Assembly (NCBI GenBank): GCA_016617785.1 | Contig: JADILM010000002.1 | Location: 310,001-374,000 of the forward strand | Source: Sporobolomyces roseus | Taxonomy: Eukaryota > Basidiomycota > Microbotryomycetes > Sporidiobolales > Sporidiobolaceae | Direction: 5' to 3' | DNA: 64,000 bases | Shown here: piece after piece, positions 48,712 to 61,068 of the stretch | Layout of the letters: each line of letters begins with the position of its first letter | How positions within the stretch are numbered: position 1 is the stretch's first letter | Notes under the pieces: model-generated | Database searches by the model: none | Seen by the model: the letters and a program-made list of their open reading frames with translations, nothing else | Told to the model about the DNA's origin: nothing | Made by a program: the position numbers and the translations under genes

Positions 48712-49081
48712 TTCATCGCACCTCTCCCAATCACTATCCAACCCTGTTCTTTTGCTCTCCCTTCTCATTCGTCCTATCTCTATCGTTTTATCTCTCGCAT
48801 GCTCCACACAGATTTACCCGGTCTCGAACTATACCTCGCATCGCTTGTCACTCGCATTGCATCACGTTTTTGCAACGCGTTTCCTTCTCCACCTCAATGA
48901 CATGGAACGACGATCGGAGAGATTGAACGGGAACCACGTCTGCCGAGTCCTGCAGCTCACTTGATGCGTTCGTTTGACCGATTTCGCAGAATGAAAAGCA
49001 AAGCTCGGATTGAATGCAGATATCTGATCTCGCAACGCGACACAGTACGAACTTGTCGTACTGACATGCAAGACAATTTGA
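48712..49081. other. Convergent 3' region
   Basis: 370 nt between the stops of the RING-RRM gene and the RTP1 gene. No feature recognised. Confidence 0.45.
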
Positions 49082-52000
49082 CTACAACCCTGCTTCCTGC
49101 AACTCGTCCAACACTTCTCCTGCCTGAAAACGCACCAACTCGTCCTTGTCCGTCTCTCTCACGTATTCCAAGGTGATCTTCAATCTCTCCCTCTCCCTCG
49201 CACTCATTCCCTCACCATCAAATCCCGCCTCTCTACCGCTTCGATCAAACCTCGACTCGATGACTGGACGGTCCCCAGGCATTCTCAACCTACCCTCCTT
49301 GACCAAGCTTTCTCCCAATCCCTCCATTGCTGCCTTTTGTGCCTTCTCGAATGAGTCGTAGCGAGTCTTGATAGTAGTTCGTACGAGCAGGGAAAGGAAG
49401 AGAAGAGCCGCTCGTCGAAGGGAGGCATGTTTCGAAGTTGTCGTGGTTGGATCGGCGAGTTCTTCAGGACGCGATGAATGAGGATTCGAGGTAAATTTGG
49501 GAGTAGGCAACGAGAAAGTGAAATCTTCGTCTTCGTCTTCTGAAGAATCCTTGTCAACGTCTTCTTTGACCTCCTCGATCAGAACTGAGCTTTTCCCTTT
49601 CCCCTTCTTCGTTTGCCCATCAACTTCTCGCTTCGACTCCTCAACCTTGGGCGTGGAAGTCGACCGGTAGCTGACAGTTTCAATCTCCAACAATTGTCTC
49701 ATCGCTTCTCCCAATTCTCCCACAACTCGCATCATTGAGAGCGGTGAGGTTTCGACCATAGTCGCTAGGATCGTGATGGCTGATGCACGGAGAGTGATCG
49801 GTAGAGTAGCTTGACGAAGAGTGATGAGGAGAGGCGGGAGAAGTAGATCCTCTGTTGAAACTCTCTAGTCAGTATCGATTCCGAGAAGAAACGAAGTGAA
49901 ATCAACTCACGCAGAGTAGCGAGTGCTTCACCAGCTCTCTGTACAACCTGAACGAGCGCTTCGCCAACTCTCAACCTCTTGTCGACTTCCCTCTGTCCCT
50001 TCTCTCCTTCTCCAACCTCTTTGACCTCGACTTTCCCACCTCTCGTCCCTCCCGTGTAAACTTCCAATAATCCTCGAATCACTTGTCTTCCAAATACATC
50101 GACGAGCGTCGATAAACCTTGCACGGCGCTCAAGTAGAGGAATGAATCGTCCTCTGTCAAACTGTTCAAGAAGATGTCGAGTATAGCGGGTAACAAGGCC
50201 GGATCCGTCTTCAACAGGTTCTGACTAGTTGTAGCGGTAGAAGGGTCGTTGGGTTTGATGAGTGATTTGAGGAGGTGAAGGCCTTGAGCTCGAACTGGTA
50301 ACAAGGGATCTTGAAGTAGTTTCAAAGCTTCTTGATACTTCTCCCGACTAGACTCCATTCCATCTAATTCACGCTTCTGTCCTGATCCTCCTCCTGTTCC
50401 CGTAGAGAACTGTAAGGAGGTCTCCCTTAGCTGGAGTACCATTTGAGCTTCTCGGAGTAGAGGCGGGATCAGATCTGAACTCGTTTCGAGAGTGTTGGAG
50501 AGGGTCGAAAGTCGGGAATTGATAGATCGTAAGAGGGGAGTCGAAGAGATAGAGAGATCCGGGTTCGCTGAATGAAAACGAAGAAGATCAGCTCTCCAAA
50601 TCGCGAATGATGGAGACAGAGGGGGAACCTACCTTCGAGAACAGCGAGTAGTAAAGTAATCGCAGTCATAACCAACTCTTCTTTCCCCGAACCAACTCCC
50701 AATCCCGCCGTCACATCAAACTCCCTCTCCACAATCTCCTCAGTCTCTTCCTCCTCATCAACTATCCTCAGATCCTCCAAGCCCAAACCTCCCTCCCTTC
50801 TCTTCTCGCTCGCTACCTTCTTCGTCTTTTGTCCGTTTAATTCTTCTCCGACATCCAAAGTGTTCCCAATGAACGCAACGATCTCCTTCGGACTTGTCAA
50901 AATCTCACTCCCCAATTCCTCAACCATCTTCAAGATCAACTGTAACCTCACCACACTCCTAACTCACCAAAAACACACACTCGATCAGCACCATCCTCAC
51001 AATCTCATCGATTAGAGAGAAAAGAGAGAGAGATAAAAGACTTCTTACTTTTTAGCTAATCCAACTTGTTCCTCCTCATTCGAACTGACTTGAGCTTGTT
51101 GTAAAACTCTCAATTCATCCAACCACCTCAAGAACAATCCAGCGCTCAATTCTTTCCTCCCAATTTCTTTCAACCAAGAAACGACGATTCCAGGTGAAAC
51201 TCGAATCAATTGATCTGGTGTCGTTAGAGTCGTTCCTGTATCTTCGAGGTTCGATAATAATGAAGGTAACTGAATCCCTTCTTCTCCTTCATTCACATTT
51301 TTATTGATCCACCTCGCTTCAACCTCCCCCCTTTGCGTCCAACCCCATTCAACTCTCCACTCCCCTTCCTCATCCTCATCATCATCCACTCTCGATCTCA
51401 CCCCAAACTCTTCTCCCTTCTCCCAGCATTCCAAAGCCTCTCTCAAACTCCTAATTAACCCCTCATCCCTTTCACTCACACTTTCAGTCTTCCCAAACAC
51501 ATACAAAATCCCTTCTACTTCTTCCCTAACTTTCCCTACTCCATCCCTCTCCCTCTTGTTCGAGAGAGTCGAAGGACTAGTAGTAGTTTCCAAGAATGCT
51601 AGGAGTGAGAAATAATTCGAGACGATTCGACTCGGGAGGATAATTGAGATTAAATGAGCGAGTTGTGGTGCGTTTGAAACGAAAATTGAGATTCTCGTTA
51701 AAGCATTCAATAATTCTTGTTGAGTGAGAACAGGAGGGATTGGATGAGAGTAAGTGAGGGGTAGGAAGGAAGAGTGGAGATGGGAGAGAATGAGGGTGCG
51801 GGTTGGGGAGTGTATGGGGGAGAGGAGGAAATGGGAGAGGAGGTAAGTTGTTGCTCGGAGGATCTGGGGAGGTGGTGATGAGGTGGTGGTGGGAGGGCGA
51901 AGGGAGTGGTCGGGTTCGAGTGAGGAAGGTATCGAGGAATCTAGGATGAGGAATAGTTGAGAGAGGATATTTGAGAAGTAAACCTGTTTTGCGCTCAAAG

Positions 52001-53098
52001 AAGATTTGACACTTCAGAGACTGCTTGCGAGTGATTCATGAGAACGGAATGAAGAGCATACGTATGAATCTTTTTGACCTGAATGGTTCCCTAATAATCT
52101 CCAAACCATTTCCGCTTTCTTTTCACTCACGGTCTCTTCTTCTTCCCCTCCAATCCCAACGACGACGATCAACAAGGATCTGACTCCTCCTGGACGGAGT
52201 AATAGTGCGGTCAAGTGCGATGTGAGGGATGTGCGATAGACGGATTGAGGGATCGAGGTCGAAACTAATTGGAGTAGGTGAGAGAGGAGAACAGTGAGTG
52301 GATTCCTGAATGATGGTCGGGAGGAGAAGAAGTTGAGCTTGGTATTCTAGTGCGTGGAAAGAGAGAGAGAAGAGCGTACGAATTTAAAAGTAATTCGAGA
52401 TGATTGTCCCATTTCCCTCGCTCCTCCTCCCTGTCGGTACTTTGGAGATGTATGATGGATCCCAATAAAGGTAGTAATACTTGAGGCATCACGATCATTC
52501 TCAATTGTTTCTCATCGTCTCGTTCTCCTCCATCTTCACGATTGAACAAAACCTTTTCCATCAACCTTTGTACAACCTCCTTCAACTTGGTGTCCCTCTC
52601 TTCTTCTCCCTCTTGGTCTACTTCCTCGAATCTCTCTTTCCCTTTGTCCACACCAGTCTCGCTTGCCTTGTTGTTGTACAAACTAATGGGTAAAATCCTC
52701 TCTTGCTGGTTGAAACAACTAGCGATTCCCCACCTCGCAACGATACCTCCCATGGTCTGTATAACCTTGATCTGATTCACACTGAACTTTGGTATTCCTT
52801 CCTTGCTATTCTGATTGTCATTTCTCAGAGTTGAATGAATCAATTCGAGTAAATTGAGTGCAGTTTGAGCTGTGAATGATTCTAACCCATTTTGAGTCGT
52901 AGGGAGTGGGAAGGGGGTAGCTAGGGATGGGTAGGAAGTTGAGAGGAGGGAGAGACGGGATGAGAGGATAGAAGTGAAGGAGGGACGGGGATGGGTCAGT
53001 TTAGGAGGAGGAGGAGGAGTGGTGGTCGAGGTGCCGAGGAGGAGAGACGAGGCATTGAATAATTCCGAGAGTGAGAGTGAGGGTTGAGGTGGTCGCAT
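49082..53098 (-). CDS. TANGO6/RTP1-like HEAT-repeat protein
   Basis: Yeast Rtp1 helps nuclear import of RNA polymerase II; animal TANGO6 is its orthologue. Start ATG 53098 (MRPPQPSLSLSELFNAS), stop TAG 49082-49084, about eight exons. Seen: long alpha-helical repeats; VYFSNILSQLFLILDSSIP and LLNALTRISIFVSNAPQLAH in the middle; the RTP1 C-terminal signature EALKLLQDPLLPVRAQGLHL, LKSLIKPNDPS, DDSFLYLSAVQGLSTLVDVF, RLRVGEALVQVVQRAGEALA; acidic EDVDKDSSEDEDEDF; and a final block ARERERLKITLEYVRETDKD with VRFQAGEVLDELQEAGL. No catalytic motif is expected. Codon choice here is visibly less biased, with more AAA, TCA and ATT, than in genes left of 48 kb. Confidence 0.88.
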
Positions 53099-53888
53099 TC
53101 AATGAGGGGAGGAAGTGGTCTGAATCAGCGAGCGAAACTTCAAAATTCCAAAGTTTCTTTTGCTTCTTGGTTCTCTACTTCTCTCTCGATATAAACCTCT
53201 CGACAACACTTTCTCGTAAGTCAAACAAACAGTCTGGAAACCAATTCAATTGCAGTCAAGGGGCCTAGTGTTATCGATCATGAGGATGATCAAACGTGAT
53301 TATACAAGCAAATACCTTAAGGTAGATGCTGCCTAACTTAGTGGATCTTCGGATCTTTGTTTCCTATTGTAAGTCAAACCAGTCCCTCTCCTGCTCATCC
53401 AGAGACTCGCAGGCTGACTTGGGTCATTGATCTGCTTTTTTTTCAGAGCCTGAACAAAATTGAAAACACTTCGCTCTTTCTCACGCTACACCGCAATCAA
53501 AACGCTCAAACCTACCGGGAACAGCGTACTGACACTTTTCCGATTTGGTATGCCATAGTCAACAGGTCAATCTCTCTCTCTTTTCATCAACTTCAACCCA
53601 TTCTTTTCGCTCGACTTTTTTTTTGCGCCAGTTTCCCCCGATTTCAACACGATCACAACAAGCTCAAGACGACATTCACGACTTTAGGACAAAACAGGAC
53701 AAGAGAATGATGGATCCGCGTGCAACAAATGTAGTTTGTGGCTCGGGAAAATGCCAAAGATCCCTTTTAATTACTTCAATCCTCTCTCTCCTCATGGCAT
53801 CCCCCAACCTTACGAGAGAGAAAGGTTTCATTTTTCCTACTTGAAAATATCCTTTGACTCTCCCCCGTGTCCCCCCAAAATCCCCCCC
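53099..53888. other. 790-nt intergenic region
   Basis: Lies upstream of RTP1 (minus) and downstream of the thioesterase (minus). A T-rich run is at 53617-53625. Plus-strand frames of 80-117 codons occur here but lack conserved motifs. No RNA gene was supported. Confidence 0.45.
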
Positions 53889-54631
53889 TCATTTCCCTTC
53901 CTCCACAATTAATTCCCTCAATTTCCCTTCCCACCCCTCCGGCATCTTCTCGACAACTTTCCTACTCCCCCTATCCACGAAAACATGAGTCATAGTACCC
54001 CAAGCGGCCGCTCTCATTTCCTTCCCATCCCCATCTCTACTAATTCTCAACCTCATTCCAATAACTTCCCCTTCTTCTTCCCCTTCTTCTTTTTGAGAGC
54101 GTGGGAGTTGTTGAGCTGAGAATAAAGCGATATTCCAAACGATTTTACGCGGGGAGAGTTCCTTGATTGCGAGTGCAGCAATCACTGGATCTGGATAGGA
54201 GAGTTGAGAATTATACGAAGTTTCAGAATGCACGATTAAACCGATTGGACTTTTCTCGTTCATTCCACATTCTTTCACTGTTAAACTCAGTCGTTCAGAT
54301 GTGTTAGTTGGAGTCAAAGGAGGAGAGTAAGGGAGAGTAAGGGAGAGTAAGGGAGAACACACGCACATAAATAAGAGTTTGTTATGGAATCGAAGTACTG
54401 ATTGTATACGGTATTATTGAAATGAGAGTATTGATCATTGTCCCTCCAAGTCGAGAGGAAAGGTAGGAAGTAACGATAAGATTTGGAAGAAGGTGGGACG
54501 GCTCGAGGAGTTTTTGTAGGAGGAGGTGGTGGGGAATTGAGGTGAGAGGTGAGTTGGGAGAGTCTACGAGTAGGGATTGATACTGAGGGAGAAGGTGGCA
54601 TTGGTGAGTCTGGAGAGGAGGAACGAGGCAT
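53889..54631 (-). CDS. Acyl-CoA thioesterase-like protein (4HBT hotdog fold)
   Basis: Two exons. Start ATG 54631 (MPRSSSPDSPMPPSPS), first exon ending ITNSYL at about 54369, intron of roughly 90 nt with a GTGCGT donor, then KECGMNEKSPIGLIVHSETS to the stop at 53889. Seen: FLPFLSTWRDNDQYSHFNN with VYNQYFD, the hotdog entry in which the Asp acts as catalytic base; VAALAIKELS region; AAWGTMTHVFVDR near the end, the typical last strand. Members hydrolyse acyl-CoA thioesters; the specific substrate is unknown. No mitochondrial presequence is obvious; the Ser/Pro-rich N-terminus is disordered. About 215 aa after splicing, a normal length for the family. Confidence 0.88.
54322..54356. repeat. Short tandem repeat, 10-bp unit, 3.5 copies, inside an intron
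   Basis: Unit GGAGAGTAAG repeated from 54322 to 54356 within the thioesterase intron, near its 5' splice site on the minus strand. Confidence 0.9.
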
Positions 54632-55025
54632 TGAGAGTAAGAGAGGAGAGAGAAAAAGAGGGAAATTCGAAGTATAATAGCCGAAAGAAAGCGTCAAGCG
54701 GTAAAATTAGCTATCGAGTGTAACGCTCTGAGTAAAGCGTATTTGATTGATTGAGTACAGTCCGAAGCTCGCAAAGTGAGAGTGCGGGAGAGAGCAAAGA
54801 ATTGGAATCGAGATGAGACAAACGAAAAAAGTCAAGCTGAGAGGGAATGCAAACTCTCTTCCCACCAACGCACCCGCTCAACCAAACTAGCGAGGTAAAG
54901 AACTACCGACACACTCTAACTAGCGAATCACCCTAGCACCTCCCCTCTCAGCTTATCTCCTACAACTTCTTCTCTCCCTCTCTCAACTTTTCCCTTCCAC
55001 CACCCCTCCCTACTCACTCAGAAGA

Positions 55026-57878
55026 ATGGCTAAAGGAGGTATTTCAAAACGAAAACAAACTCGTAACTTTTTGAAATCAGGTCAACTCAGTTCGCAATTG
55101 GAAGCGAGACAAAAACGTAAAACTTTCAAACAAAAAGTTAAAGGTAGAGACGCGAAACGTAACAAAGGGGTATTACCTATTCATCAACGAGAAGAGGAGG
55201 GTGCGGGGAGTGAGGAGGAGTTTGAGGAGGTCAAGAAGAAGAGGAAGGAGAGGGAGGAATCAGAGGAATTTGAGGAGGGTTTGGATGTCGATGGGGTATT
55301 GGGAGCGGAAGGTATGGGGAGTGAACAAGGAGATCAAGGTGGCGATGATGATGTGGGTCTACCTCGAAAGTCTGGCGAAGGAATGCTAGGAAGCTAATCT
55401 TGAATTGTTGAGTGTTTTTTTTTTTTTTTAGGACGACGCTTCAGATCTCGAGGATGATGATTTATCGGGATTGGACGATGGAGAAGATGAGGGATCAGAA
55501 GTCGACCCTACTCAACACATGGAGGATCTGAAAGCTCTCGCGGAGAAAGATCCAGAATTCTTCAAATACCTTCAAGAGAACGATGCCGAGTTGTTGAACT
55601 TTGAGGGAAACACGAACGTCGAAGAGGACGAAGAGATGAGTGACGATGAGGAGATGGAGGAGGAGGAGGATGATAGTGAGGACGAGGGAGAGAAGAAGAA
55701 GGGAAAGGGGAAAGAAAAGGAGAAGAAAAAGGGAAAGAAAGAGAAACAATCAAAGAAGAAGGATCAGATCTTGACGAAAGAATTGCTCAAGACGTGGCAG
55801 AAGAACGTCCTCGAGGTGACTATTATATCGTTCGCAAAGACAAGCTGTTTCATTCCGCTGACCTTTCCGCAATCCATCTCTCACAGACTCGTTCATTCAA
55901 ATCGCTCCGAAAGTTGCTGATCGCTTTCAGGTCTGCTGCTCAACATGGATCAGAAGTTGAAATGGAAGGAGACCGAGAACGATACGAGATTCAATCTCCA
56001 GCAGGTACTTCTCCCCTCTCCCCTCCTTTTTCTGCGTTCGATACTGACGAGCTCCTTTAAACCCTTTTCTCAGTCTTCAACAAATTGATCGTCACGACTC
56101 TGAAGTACACTCCTATGGTATTCTCGGCTCAAGTACCCTACAAAGAAGTTTCAGGGAAATAGTACGTCTCTCCCCCTCTTCGTCTCCTCTCATACTTGCT
56201 TACTGACCACTCTATCTCGTCTCGTCCATAGTAAACTCGCATCCAACTCGAAATCCTACGCGACCGCTCAACGCCTAATCAAATCCTATTTCGTTTCGTT
56301 ACAACAACTCCTCGCTACTACTTCTTCAGACAGCGGGATTCCGGCATTGGCAGTGAGTGAGAGTGGTAAACTCGTTCCTTGGATCGTAGGGAATAGGAAA
56401 GTTGCGAGAGCTTGGACAAAGGTGAGTTATTACTCTGCTGCTTCTGCTTCTCTCGTACTCGATCGAGACAGGAACTCAATGGTTGAAGAGTGAGAGCTTG
56501 TAGATGTTGTTGGGATTGTACGATTCAGCGGCGGATGAGACGAGGGTTGCGGCGTTCTTGGCTTTGAGGAAATTGGCGATTGCTGCTGATCACTCCCTAC
56601 GAGAAACTGTCATCAAGGTGAGTTTTTTTCCCTCATCTCTCCTCTCTCCTAAAGCTGGATTGGCTAATTTCGTCTGTGTGAGTAGGGTACCTATGCGACA
56701 CTCCTAGCTTCTTCTCGACAAACCTCGATCTACACTCTTCCCTCGATCACTCTCATGAAGAACTCGGCATCTGAATTGTTCTTGTTGCAAGGTAAACAAG
56801 AAGGTGAACAAGCTTATCAGTTGGCTTTCGGTTACATTCGTATGCTTGCAATCTTGTTACGAAAGGGAGTCAAAGAAGGGTCAAAGGTAAGTCTCGTCTC
56901 TGAATCAGCTTCTTACCTTCGAGTCCCAGGCTGATCTGGACCTGAGTGACTACAGGATGCTTTCAAGTCGGTTTACAACTGGCAATTCATTCATGCGGTC
57001 GATTTCTGGTCGATCGTTTTGTCTGCTTCTTGCGACAAACAGCGGGTCGAGGAACGAGGAGTAGAGAGCCCTTTACAACAATTATTGTACCCTCTCATTC
57101 AGGTCGCTCTCGGTGCTATTCGGTACGTCGCTATTCGCTTCTTCACGTTCCCTCTGTCTTTTGAGCTAACTTGAAATCTGAGTTCTTGCATAGACTCGTT
57201 CCCACATCCCGATACTACCCTCTCCGATTCCATCTCATTCGATCCCTCCTCCGTATCGTCCAACGAACCTCGACTTTCATCCCCCTCTCGACTCCCTTGT
57301 TCGAAATCCTCAATTCTCCCGAACTTTCGAAACGATCTAAACCCTCCACCCTCAAACCTCTAGACTGGGAGTACTACCTCAAATGTCCGACATCTTACCA
57401 AAGAACTCGAGTCTACGCCGACGCTCTCGCAGAGGAGACGATTCATCTCTTGACTGAATTCTTTGGAGGAGCTCTCTCAATCTCGATCGCATTCCCCGAA
57501 CTCGCTTTGCCCGCCATCGTGTCCCTCAAACGATTATCAAAGAAGACACTTCAGAACAAGGGTCAAGTGAAATTGTCGGCCTTGGTGAAAGGTTTGATTG
57601 ACAAGTTGGAGAGTAACAGTAAATGGATCGAAGCGAAGAGGGAACAAGTCGATTTCGCACCGATGAAGAGGGACAAGGTGGAGAGGTTCTTGAAGGATGA
57701 GGACGAAGCGAGAACTCCTATGGGAACTCATTTAAAGTTGATGAGGAGGGCGAGGGAGACGAGGAAAGCTACTTTGGAGAGAGGTGTAAGTCGATCGTTC
57801 TCTTGCTCCTACAATCCGCAAGGCTGTTCACTGATCTCGAACTCTTTCGGATAGGCTCAAGAGGGAGAGGATCTTTAG
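55026..57878 (+). CDS. NOC2: Nucleolar complex protein 2 (60S ribosome biogenesis)
   Basis: Noc2 pairs with Noc1 and Noc3 in pre-60S particle maturation and export. ATG 55026 (MAKGGISKRKQTRNFLKSG), stop TAG 57876-57878, about eight exons. Seen: basic N-terminus; acidic stretch DDASDLEDDDLSGLDDGEDE; HMEDLKALAEKDPEFFKYLQ with ENDAELLNF; a Lys-rich run; then the Noc2 family body: AFRSAAQHGSEVEMEG, VFNKLIVTTLKYTPMVF, KSVYNWQFIHAVDFWSIVLS, LQQLLYPLIQVALGAIRLVP, RYYPLRFHLIRSLLRIVQRT, KPLDWEYYLKCPTSYQRTRV, EETIHLLTEFFG, and a charged C-terminal tail. An intron ends with a 15-T tract (55415-55429) before its TAG. Divergent from the thioesterase across 54632-55025. Confidence 0.95.
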
Positions 57879-58164
57879 AATCGATGATTCGGATCGTTCG
57901 TTTTCTCGCTTTGTTTGCAACTCGTATCTTTCTATCGCTCCTTTGGCCCGCCTCGTTCCGTTCCGTGTCACAATGCCAGTAGCTCTGAGCGAACAACATA
58001 CTGTTCACCTGCCGCTAGCAAGATGCAGCTCAAGGAAATGAGCGAGTCACTGTTCTGTCGAGATTCACGAACTTAGAGTTTACAACAAGCTATCGGATTC
58101 AATGTAGAAGTCTGATAAAGTTCAATGGAACGTGTGAGAATAAATGAATGGTACAATATGAAGA
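57879..58164. other. Convergent 3' region
   Basis: 286 nt between the stops of NOC2 (plus) and the DUF6533 gene (minus). Nothing recognised. Confidence 0.45.
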
Positions 58165-59470
58165 TCACAATTCCTCATTCATGTCAGCCGGATCAGGTTC
58201 GAGTTGGTTGAGCGGTGGTTCGAGGCCTGAGAGAGGAATGCACAGCGATGGGTCCTGCAGTTGGACGACTCCATGCAGGTAAGGGAGTAAAGGCGGGGAC
58301 GCTAGGCTTATCTTGGTGCAGCGAGAGAGTGAGACGGCAGGATAGAGTCGAACCCAAGACGACGGAAGCACAGACGTTGAAAACTTTGAGTGTTTCGTCC
58401 GGCTCTAAGACGGCGACACAGTCAGTTCAGCTCGACGCTTATCGGAAAGCGACTTACGAGCGTAGAAGTATACGTTGATAAAGTTTGAAATGGTGATGAG
58501 AAGAAAATAGCTTGCTCCATCCTGGATCATTCTCCTCAAGATCGGTAAATGTGCTCCGACATCTCTCGCAATGCTCCAGCTCTTGTAGACTACCATACCC
58601 AGTAGTATTGCGTTGACAGCGAAAGGTGCACAAGACCTGATGTAAACGCGAGATTTGAGTTTGTAGAAATTGGCGAAGCGCAAAGCGACTTACAACATGT
58701 AAGCGAAACGCGGATACTGACCTCGATAGGCTCCTACCAGGCATCCTGATAAGCCGAGATAAGCTGCGATCGGATCAGGGATTTCGACAGCTATTCTCTC
58801 GTCAAGGAATGATTCAGCTTTTGCGAAGAGCTCAAGAGAGCAGAGAACCCACGACCAGTCTCGCTACCTACAGCAACCATGAATGCAAGTTCGACGGTGA
58901 GCAGCAGGCAAAGCCTGTGGAACTGCGTATTAAGGTAAGTTATGAGACTCCGAGGAGAAGTGAAAGTGATTGTGAACTGACCAGATCGTGACTTTTCGAC
59001 TTCGACTATAGAGCGCCCAAACTCTGATCGCCAGTAGGATATCGGAGATGCTGTACTAGTCGGAAGCTCAGCGCTATCCTGAAAACAAATCGAGAGGGGA
59101 GGATGAGGAAACCGACATGATAGCGTAGATGAAAGCGTAGGTTTGGAACCAAAAGGTCTTGCCGCATAGATCTGTCACACCCCAGGCGTCAGTCCTCAAT
59201 GTTACAACTAGTGAGATCTAGAAGAGGATACGTACCTTTCGAAACCGTTGCGAATATCATCGCCATGGAGAAGAAGTTCCACATAAGAACTCCGTATCGA
59301 TTGAGCAGGAAGATAAGTTTGAGCCAGGTCCATCGAGCTTTCCAGATGTACTTGTATTCCAACGGTATTAAGGCTAGCCAGTCCCAATAGAGGAGTGCCG
59401 TCCAGACAATCACGTATTGTTGCTGTGAAACGACTTGACCGCGAATTCCCTCGATGTCGAGGTATCCCAT
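58165..59470 (-). CDS. Multi-pass membrane protein with DUF6533 domain
   Basis: Start ATG 59470 (MGYLDIEGIRGQVVS). Residues about 15-75 read QQQYVIVWTALLYWDWLALI, PLEYKYIWKARWTWLKLIFL and LNRYGVLMWNFFSMAMIFAT, the DUF6533 pattern (Y, internal D, E..IW, NRY) of a membrane family expanded in basidiomycetes. After an intron the frame continues DLCGKTFWFQTYAFIYAIM, then further short exons with helices (FAVNAILLGMVVYKSW, ASYFLLITISNFINVYFYA), ending PADMNEEL. The 3' exons are less certain than the first two. Function of the family is unknown; the topology of about seven helices resembles receptor-like proteins but no signalling role is shown. Confidence 0.8.
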
Positions 59471-59756
59471 CTATGTGAAGCGGCCGTAATAACCAAAGCA
59501 GCGTCCGGCAGTGAAGGAGCGCACAGCAGAGCAGGAGGCAAGGGAAGGGAGAGAGAGAGGAGGAGGAGATGGGACTTGGAGTGCATCTGATCGCCAGAGA
59601 CAGAGCGCTTTTCTTCTAGAATGATCAACTTTCTCTATCTTTCCATCAATTAGGGAACAAACTCTTGCCTGTTCCGAGAAAGCGGTGCGGCTGAAATGGA
59701 TTCGGAGTTTCCCAAGACACCTCCTTTCCATCCGCATTGAGGGTTCCGTTGGTAGG

Positions 59757-59764
59757 TGACGTGT
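59757..59764 (+). promoter_or_regulatory. TGACGTGT motif, UPRE-like
   Basis: TGACGTG is the core bound by Hac1/XBP1-type bZIP factors of the unfolded protein response. It lies 287 nt upstream of the DUF6533 ATG and downstream of ERD2. A single 8-mer can arise by chance, so this is only a candidate. Confidence 0.2.
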
Positions 59765-59844
59765 CCCGAAAGTCCTTGCAAGCTGCTTGTACGACTTGCT
59801 GTGATCTAGACGAGCGGCAGGATCGGGATTCGTTGAATTCGAAA

Positions 59845-59913
59845 GCGAAACCTAAGCGAGCGATAACTGATGCAATTCGGTCTGAGCAGCTTCGTAATAG
59901 TCGTGAGGCGCCA
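59845..59913 (-). repeat. 69-bp dispersed element, copy 1
   Basis: Matches 61069-61137 in 60 of 69 positions without gaps; the first 21 bp on the plus strand and a 15-bp core (CGGTCTGAGCAGCTT) are identical. It lies between the ERD2 stop and the DUF6533 start, about 375 nt upstream of the latter. Confidence 0.85.
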
Positions 59914-60028
59914 ATGTTGAGTATCTATTCGGGTCTCCGCCTTGAGCCGTGCAACCTCGCGGCTCTGTTCGAGCATCCTCGCGAGCTCGGGAACGTGAGA
60001 GTGAAATGGAAAATTCTTGATGTTTCCG

Positions 60029-60951
60029 CTAATTTCTGGTCGAATAACTTGCGAAGAAGACGAGGAAGAGAGCGATTTGCACGAGTCCGGAGTAAGCTGC
60101 GATAGGATCCACGTATTGCACCTCGAAGAATCTGCGATACGAATGAACGAACGAACGATCGATCAGTCATTTCCCAAAACTCGAAGAATGTCGCGACACC
60201 TCGCTGTGAGGAAATAGAGAGCATACCGGTATATCCAGTTGAGCAAGTAGAAGACCCTGTGACCAGCGAGAGCGATCAAGTAGCGAATGGTGATGCCTTC
60301 GACCTCCTCTTGACGTTGCAGAACGAAAAGCTGAGGGAGAGGTGCAGCAACTTCTAGGTAGATCGAAAACGCCCAGAGGACCTCCATAACGTTTCTGCGA
60401 AGGGAATATCATGGTCAGGGGACTGAAGTAGCCGAATGTCGAGATATCTGAAGAGAGTTCGGGGACGAACAAGATATAGTTGAAAACGAGCGCAAGTACG
60501 AGGCAGGGTACTGCGAGGTATTCTACTTTTATCGAGTCGTTTGTTGACGAGTATGAACCCCTTCGACATTGTAACGAAACGGATCAGCGACAAAGCTGGA
60601 GAATGTAATCAGACGAAACAGACTCACCTCGTTTTGTACTTCATCAGCAGAACAATGTAAAGAGTACTCCCCGTCAAGAACGCTTTGACGAGCGTATTGT
60701 AGAGCGAGATTTGATACGTGAGAACGTCAACATAGCTATTTGCAACGAATGATGGAACCGAAAGTTCAGTTCTCGAGACGTTTTCAAGGGAGTAGAAGAC
60801 TAGAGACGCACCGGCAGAGGTAGACGATGAGATAGAGGAGTTGTGTCTCAAACGATACGCCTTTCGTAGATCCTGATCGATGGAGGTGGAAGATGACAAT
60901 GAACTTTGATGCGACAAGCGACAAATCTCCCAGAATTCGAAACAAATTCAT
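60029..60951 (-). CDS. ERD2: ER lumen protein-retaining receptor (KDEL/HDEL receptor)
   Basis: Seven-helix Golgi receptor that returns HDEL-tagged ER proteins. Exons 60812-60951, 60628-60735, 60471-60560, 60227-60394 and 60029-60131 total 609 nt (202 aa), exactly in frame. Seen: MNLFRILGDLSLVASKFIVI, FETQLLYLIVYLCRYVDVLT, ISLYNTLVKAFL, IKVEYLAVPCLVLALVFNYI, MEVLWAFSIYLEVAAPLPQL, ITIRYLIALAGHRVFYLLNW, VDPIAAYSGLVQIALF. The alignment to the family is nearly ungapped through the sixth helix. The C-terminus, FFASYSTRN, is short and lacks the Lys-rich tail that recruits COPI in known receptors; an unrecognised last intron with a GC donor (GCAAGT directly after VFF) could change it. Confidence 0.95.
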
Positions 60952-61068
60952 AAGTGCCGACTTGCGGATCCCGAGTGTGTATTCTGGGAGCTTGTACTTG
61001 CTGTCTGAGCGAAACTCAGCTTGTGAGCGGGAGGGAGGGAGCGAGGTAGAGTTGAAAGGACGAAATGG

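Noticed and set aside
53275..53420. ATGAGGATGATC followed by CTGA, possible box C/D snoRNA
   Set aside because: Box C is imperfect and there is no terminal stem; spacing does not fit a compact snoRNA.
59737..60105. 122-codon plus-strand ORF across copy 1 of the 69-bp element
   Set aside because: It overlaps the ERD2 last exon antisense, and the homologous frame in copy 2 is broken by a stop.
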